64,000 bases of DNA, from positions 5,421,501-5,485,500 of the forward strand of contig JAMPIT010000476.1 in NCBI GenBank assembly GCA_026261815.1. The letters are read 5' to 3'. Source of the stretch: Monarcha castaneiventris obscurior. Its lineage: Eukaryota; Chordata; Aves; Passeriformes; Monarchidae. Position 1 is the stretch's first letter. Each line of letters starts with the position of its first letter. The position numbers and the translations under genes were made by a program. Below are positions 60,829 to 64,000 of this stretch, in pieces. The notes below the pieces were generated by a model. The model ran no database searches, was not told the origin of the DNA, and saw nothing but the letters and a program-made list of their open reading frames with translations.

Positions 60829-63800
60829 AATTAAACTACTAATCCTTCAAAAATAACTCAAAAGTGTTTTAATCCTCATATCTCTTTGCTTTTTTCTCTG
60901 TTATTCTGGTTTGATAAATTCTGGTGTCTGACTAGAAGTGAGGGACTTTTCTGATGTCAACTTTGCATAGAGTTCTGCTTAAAGCAGCACCTGTTGATGA
61001 TAACTAATTGTTATTTATTTGTGTTTAAAGGTTAAGCAAGTCGTTGTCTCCAGTCAGACTTTCACATTCTTTGTCAGCACCAGAATTGTACATCACAGGA
61101 ATGACATACATCACATGGGATGACATAGCAGTGACCATGATGTATTGTAGCTGAATTAGATACATTTAGCATCCACAATTAGTGCCAGAAGCTTTTCTCA
61201 AAGGTTGGACAGTTTAACTGCAGCCAGATTCAGGCAGGGACCACACACCTCTGAGCTCTGCTGCTTTGCCAGCAGAGGGGGATGTGACTGTAGTTATCAC
61301 TTGTGTTCTACCCTGCTGGGGATCTCAGAAGTCCACGTTAATACTTTCATGTGTAATGCACACATGACTTATTCAAGCCTTTTTAAAAGTGTAACAGAAT
61401 ACTTACTACTGTGGTCTTTGAATTTTCACATTCAGATTCTGACACAGGCTAAGAATATCTTGCCAAGGAATTAGAAAAAGCCATGCTGGTTTAAAAGCTA
61501 ACTTGAAAGAATATTCTACCCAATAATAAGCTCCTTATACCAACCAACCAACAAGCCTATAAATGAAATACTGGAGGATGATAGAACTGAGCTTTAAGAG
61601 ACAACTGGAAAAGGAGATAAACTGTGCTATTAATAGGAGTTTAATTAGATTGCTGTACTGTTTTAACAAGATTTTTCTGGAAATTAATTGCCCCATTTTC
61701 AAAACTTACTGGGGGTACTACTGAACATCAACACCTCTTCAGTCTTTTCACAGCAGTGAAAAGACTTTCTTAGGCTGAAGATAGTGATGTTGCTGAAGAA
61801 GTTGCCTTACCAAAAATGCAAAGAAACCTGCAGAACTACAAAACCTGGTCTTGAGTGCTGTCACCAGCAATTCAATGAAAGAAAGGAAATCCACTGCATG
61901 TTTTGTCTTAGACAAAACCAGACAAGAAGCTATTACACAGCTTATGTCATCATGCACTGCTTTATCAGGTGCCCTTGCAGAAATATAAACTTGGAGACAG
62001 TGGCCACTGCAGTAAATTGGATGCAAGGATACTCAGTGTAGAGCAGAAGGAACAGCAATCTGATGGGATGGAGAGAAACTTATTACAGCAGTGATCTAAG
62101 TCACTTTAATTATGGCATCAAGTTTCCATCACAGAAGACATTGAAACTCCAAGGTTCCTATTTTGATCCTGCTGCTATTAAGACAGTTGTAAAGGATTTC
62201 CTGTACTTTACAGAAGAGCCTTAACTACTGTTTCAGACTATTTTAAAGGGATGCTTTGGAAACTACTGAACTTGCCCTTTCATAGGACAGGAGAGGGAGG
62301 AAAAAAGTCGGTTTTGCACTGATGGTCACTGTGCTTTGGAATTTTTCTGCACCAGCTCTGAAACTTACTGACGATAACTGCTGACTACAGCCTGAGGAAC
62401 AAAAAAAGTTTTAGCTTTGGAAGATCAAGAAGGTACTGTTAACAGCCTTAACAGCCTTTTTTTTTGTTGTTTTTTTTTGGTTTTTTTGTCAAAGCAGAGA
62501 AGCTGGAAACAAATGGATTACCATTTGTCATTTTTCAAACTCAGTCATAAGACAAATTACGGTTTGCACTGGATAGGTTGTTCTACACCTGCTAGGTCTA
62601 GTGCAGTTTCAGAGAACCATACCTGAAGTAATAAGAAATGTTGGCTACTATGATAAAGAATATGGTTAAGAACAAGAATCTAATTTATTTTTTGATGAAT
62701 GAAGGTACTTACAATCTTCTACTATAATATTTCCTCTTGATAATACTCCACCATCAAACTCACCATCTTTGGTTTAATTACTATGTCTTCACTCAGTGTT
62801 TTGCTCAAACATAGCTGGATTTGTACAAATACAGAATCGGAATTTTTATGACTTCAAGGGAAGAATGGCAGAGCCACAATCTCATAGTGCTTGCACACCT
62901 GCAAAACAGGTAACCCCACACAGTATAATCAGCTCCCCATTTCAGAATCTCGTGAGAAAATGAAGGATGCTTTTTTCTCAGGTGAAATCAGCAAAATTAG
63001 CATTGGGATTTCCATATCCTAGATTAGTTCTGTTCTTAGAATTCAGCAAATACATGATGAGAGGAAAGAAAATTCAACACTTAGTTTTGTAGGCTGTTGG
63101 TGTTTCAACTTCAAATAATACTAATTTCCCTAATCTCTGTTAAGACTTTCTCTACCTGAGAAATCCTCACCACCCTAGTGAGCAGTGTCCTGCTTCTCTC
63201 CACAAACTGGAAGAGAATAAATTTTTCACTCCTTTGTAACACTTGTACATATTAGTTAATGACCAAGGAAATTAAATTGCCCCAAATGACACTGCACTAA
63301 ATAACTGAATTGGGAGGTCACTCAAAATATTTTTTGATGACACATTAAAATCTTTCTTCTATGAAGAAGTATAAGGTAGAGATAAGCTGGTAACTCAGTT
63401 TTGATCAGCTCACTCCAAATCATCACTTTTTTTTCTCCCCTCGTGCCATCACCTCACATTTTGAACAAGTCATTACAACAAGAAATCCGGTCTAAATTAT
63501 GTCTTTCCTGTAAGCATTGTGGAGACAAAGATTAAAATCACTCATTAAATACCCCAGGAAACGAAATTCAAAGGCTTGTTTGTTTTAACACAGCTATCCC
63601 TAACTGATGACTTCAATTTGAAGACTATTTGCCAGTTTTGGGAAATGAGGCTATTTAAAATCCAGGATTGTATACTGGTAATTACAGTTATTTTACTAAA
63701 GCTTAGGGGAAAAAAGCCCATGTTAATGGAACTGGGAAGTGCCCAATTTGCAGGTTACTGACTTGTATGCTATTCTGGGTTATTAGGCACAGAGGCATTA

Positions 63801-64000
63801 AATCGTGTTCTGAAATCAAGCCTGCAGTCATTACCATGGTAGTTGAAGCAGTGCAGCCAGACAACCATTGCACAAGAACTCAGAAGCACAAAGAGCACAT
63901 GCAAAAGCAGGCAAGGGTGCTGGAGGGGGAAATCCAGGCTGCAAGTGGGGGGAAGCAGGTGCCAACCAAGAGACCTGCAGCACCAGGTTCAGGAGATCCT
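60829..64000. other. Downstream of METTL18: 3' UTR then intergenic, no further gene seen
   Basis: This stretch is A/T-rich with only short unconvincing reading frames on both strands. No clear canonical AATAAA follows the METTL18 stop closely; ATTAAA at 60830-60835 is too near the stop, so the METTL18 cleavage site is not identified. A T-rich run with interspersed G lies at about 62457-62488. No CR1 copy or RNA gene was recognised. In human the next genes are selectins, which are not visible here. Confidence 0.6.

Overview
The window is vertebrate nuclear DNA, almost certainly from a bird. It holds four protein-coding genes in the order KIFAP3 (+), SCYL3 (+), FIRRM/C1orf112 (-), METTL18 (+). 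This order and orientation match the block I know from human 1q24, read in the opposite direction. The repeats are avian: several 3' fragments of the CR1 LINE (chicken repeat 1), plus two worn MIR-like SINE fragments. Genes are compact and CpG islands mark the promoters. I cannot name the species.

Layout. 1-20.2 kb: the last two coding exons of KIFAP3, separated by an intron of about 18.5 kb, then the 3' UTR. 20.2-25.7 kb: intergenic, with one CR1 scrap. 25.7-26.2 kb: a CR1 copy lying against the SCYL3 CpG island (26.2-26.7 kb), which contains a GGAC tandem repeat. 29.8-41.5 kb: thirteen coding exons of SCYL3, reconstructed in frame to 751 aa. 42.0-42.7 kb: convergent 3' ends of SCYL3 and FIRRM. 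42.7-59.0 kb: twenty-four coding exons of FIRRM on the minus strand, reconstructed in frame to 902 aa. 58.9-59.3 kb: CpG-rich bidirectional promoter shared by FIRRM and METTL18. 59.8-60.8 kb: the intronless METTL18 reading frame (350 aa). 60.8-64.0 kb: no gene seen.

The genes do not form one pathway. KIFAP3 is the non-motor subunit of heterotrimeric kinesin-2. SCYL3 is a pseudokinase scaffold that binds ezrin. FIRRM partners FIGNL1 in homologous recombination. METTL18 is a protein-histidine methyltransferase acting on ribosomal protein RPL3. Physical linkage suggests shared regulation only for the divergent FIRRM/METTL18 pair.

I found no novel multi-gene system. The most interesting signals concern gene structure: an AT-AC (U12-type) first intron in FIRRM, two GC-AG introns in the same gene, overlapping divergent start codons with a possible upstream ORF at the FIRRM/METTL18 promoter, a frame-neutral cassette-like exon in SCYL3, and ancient SINE relics in the KIFAP3 intron. 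Exon borders were set by hand from splice consensus, reading-frame continuity and remembered human proteins. They have not been checked against transcripts.
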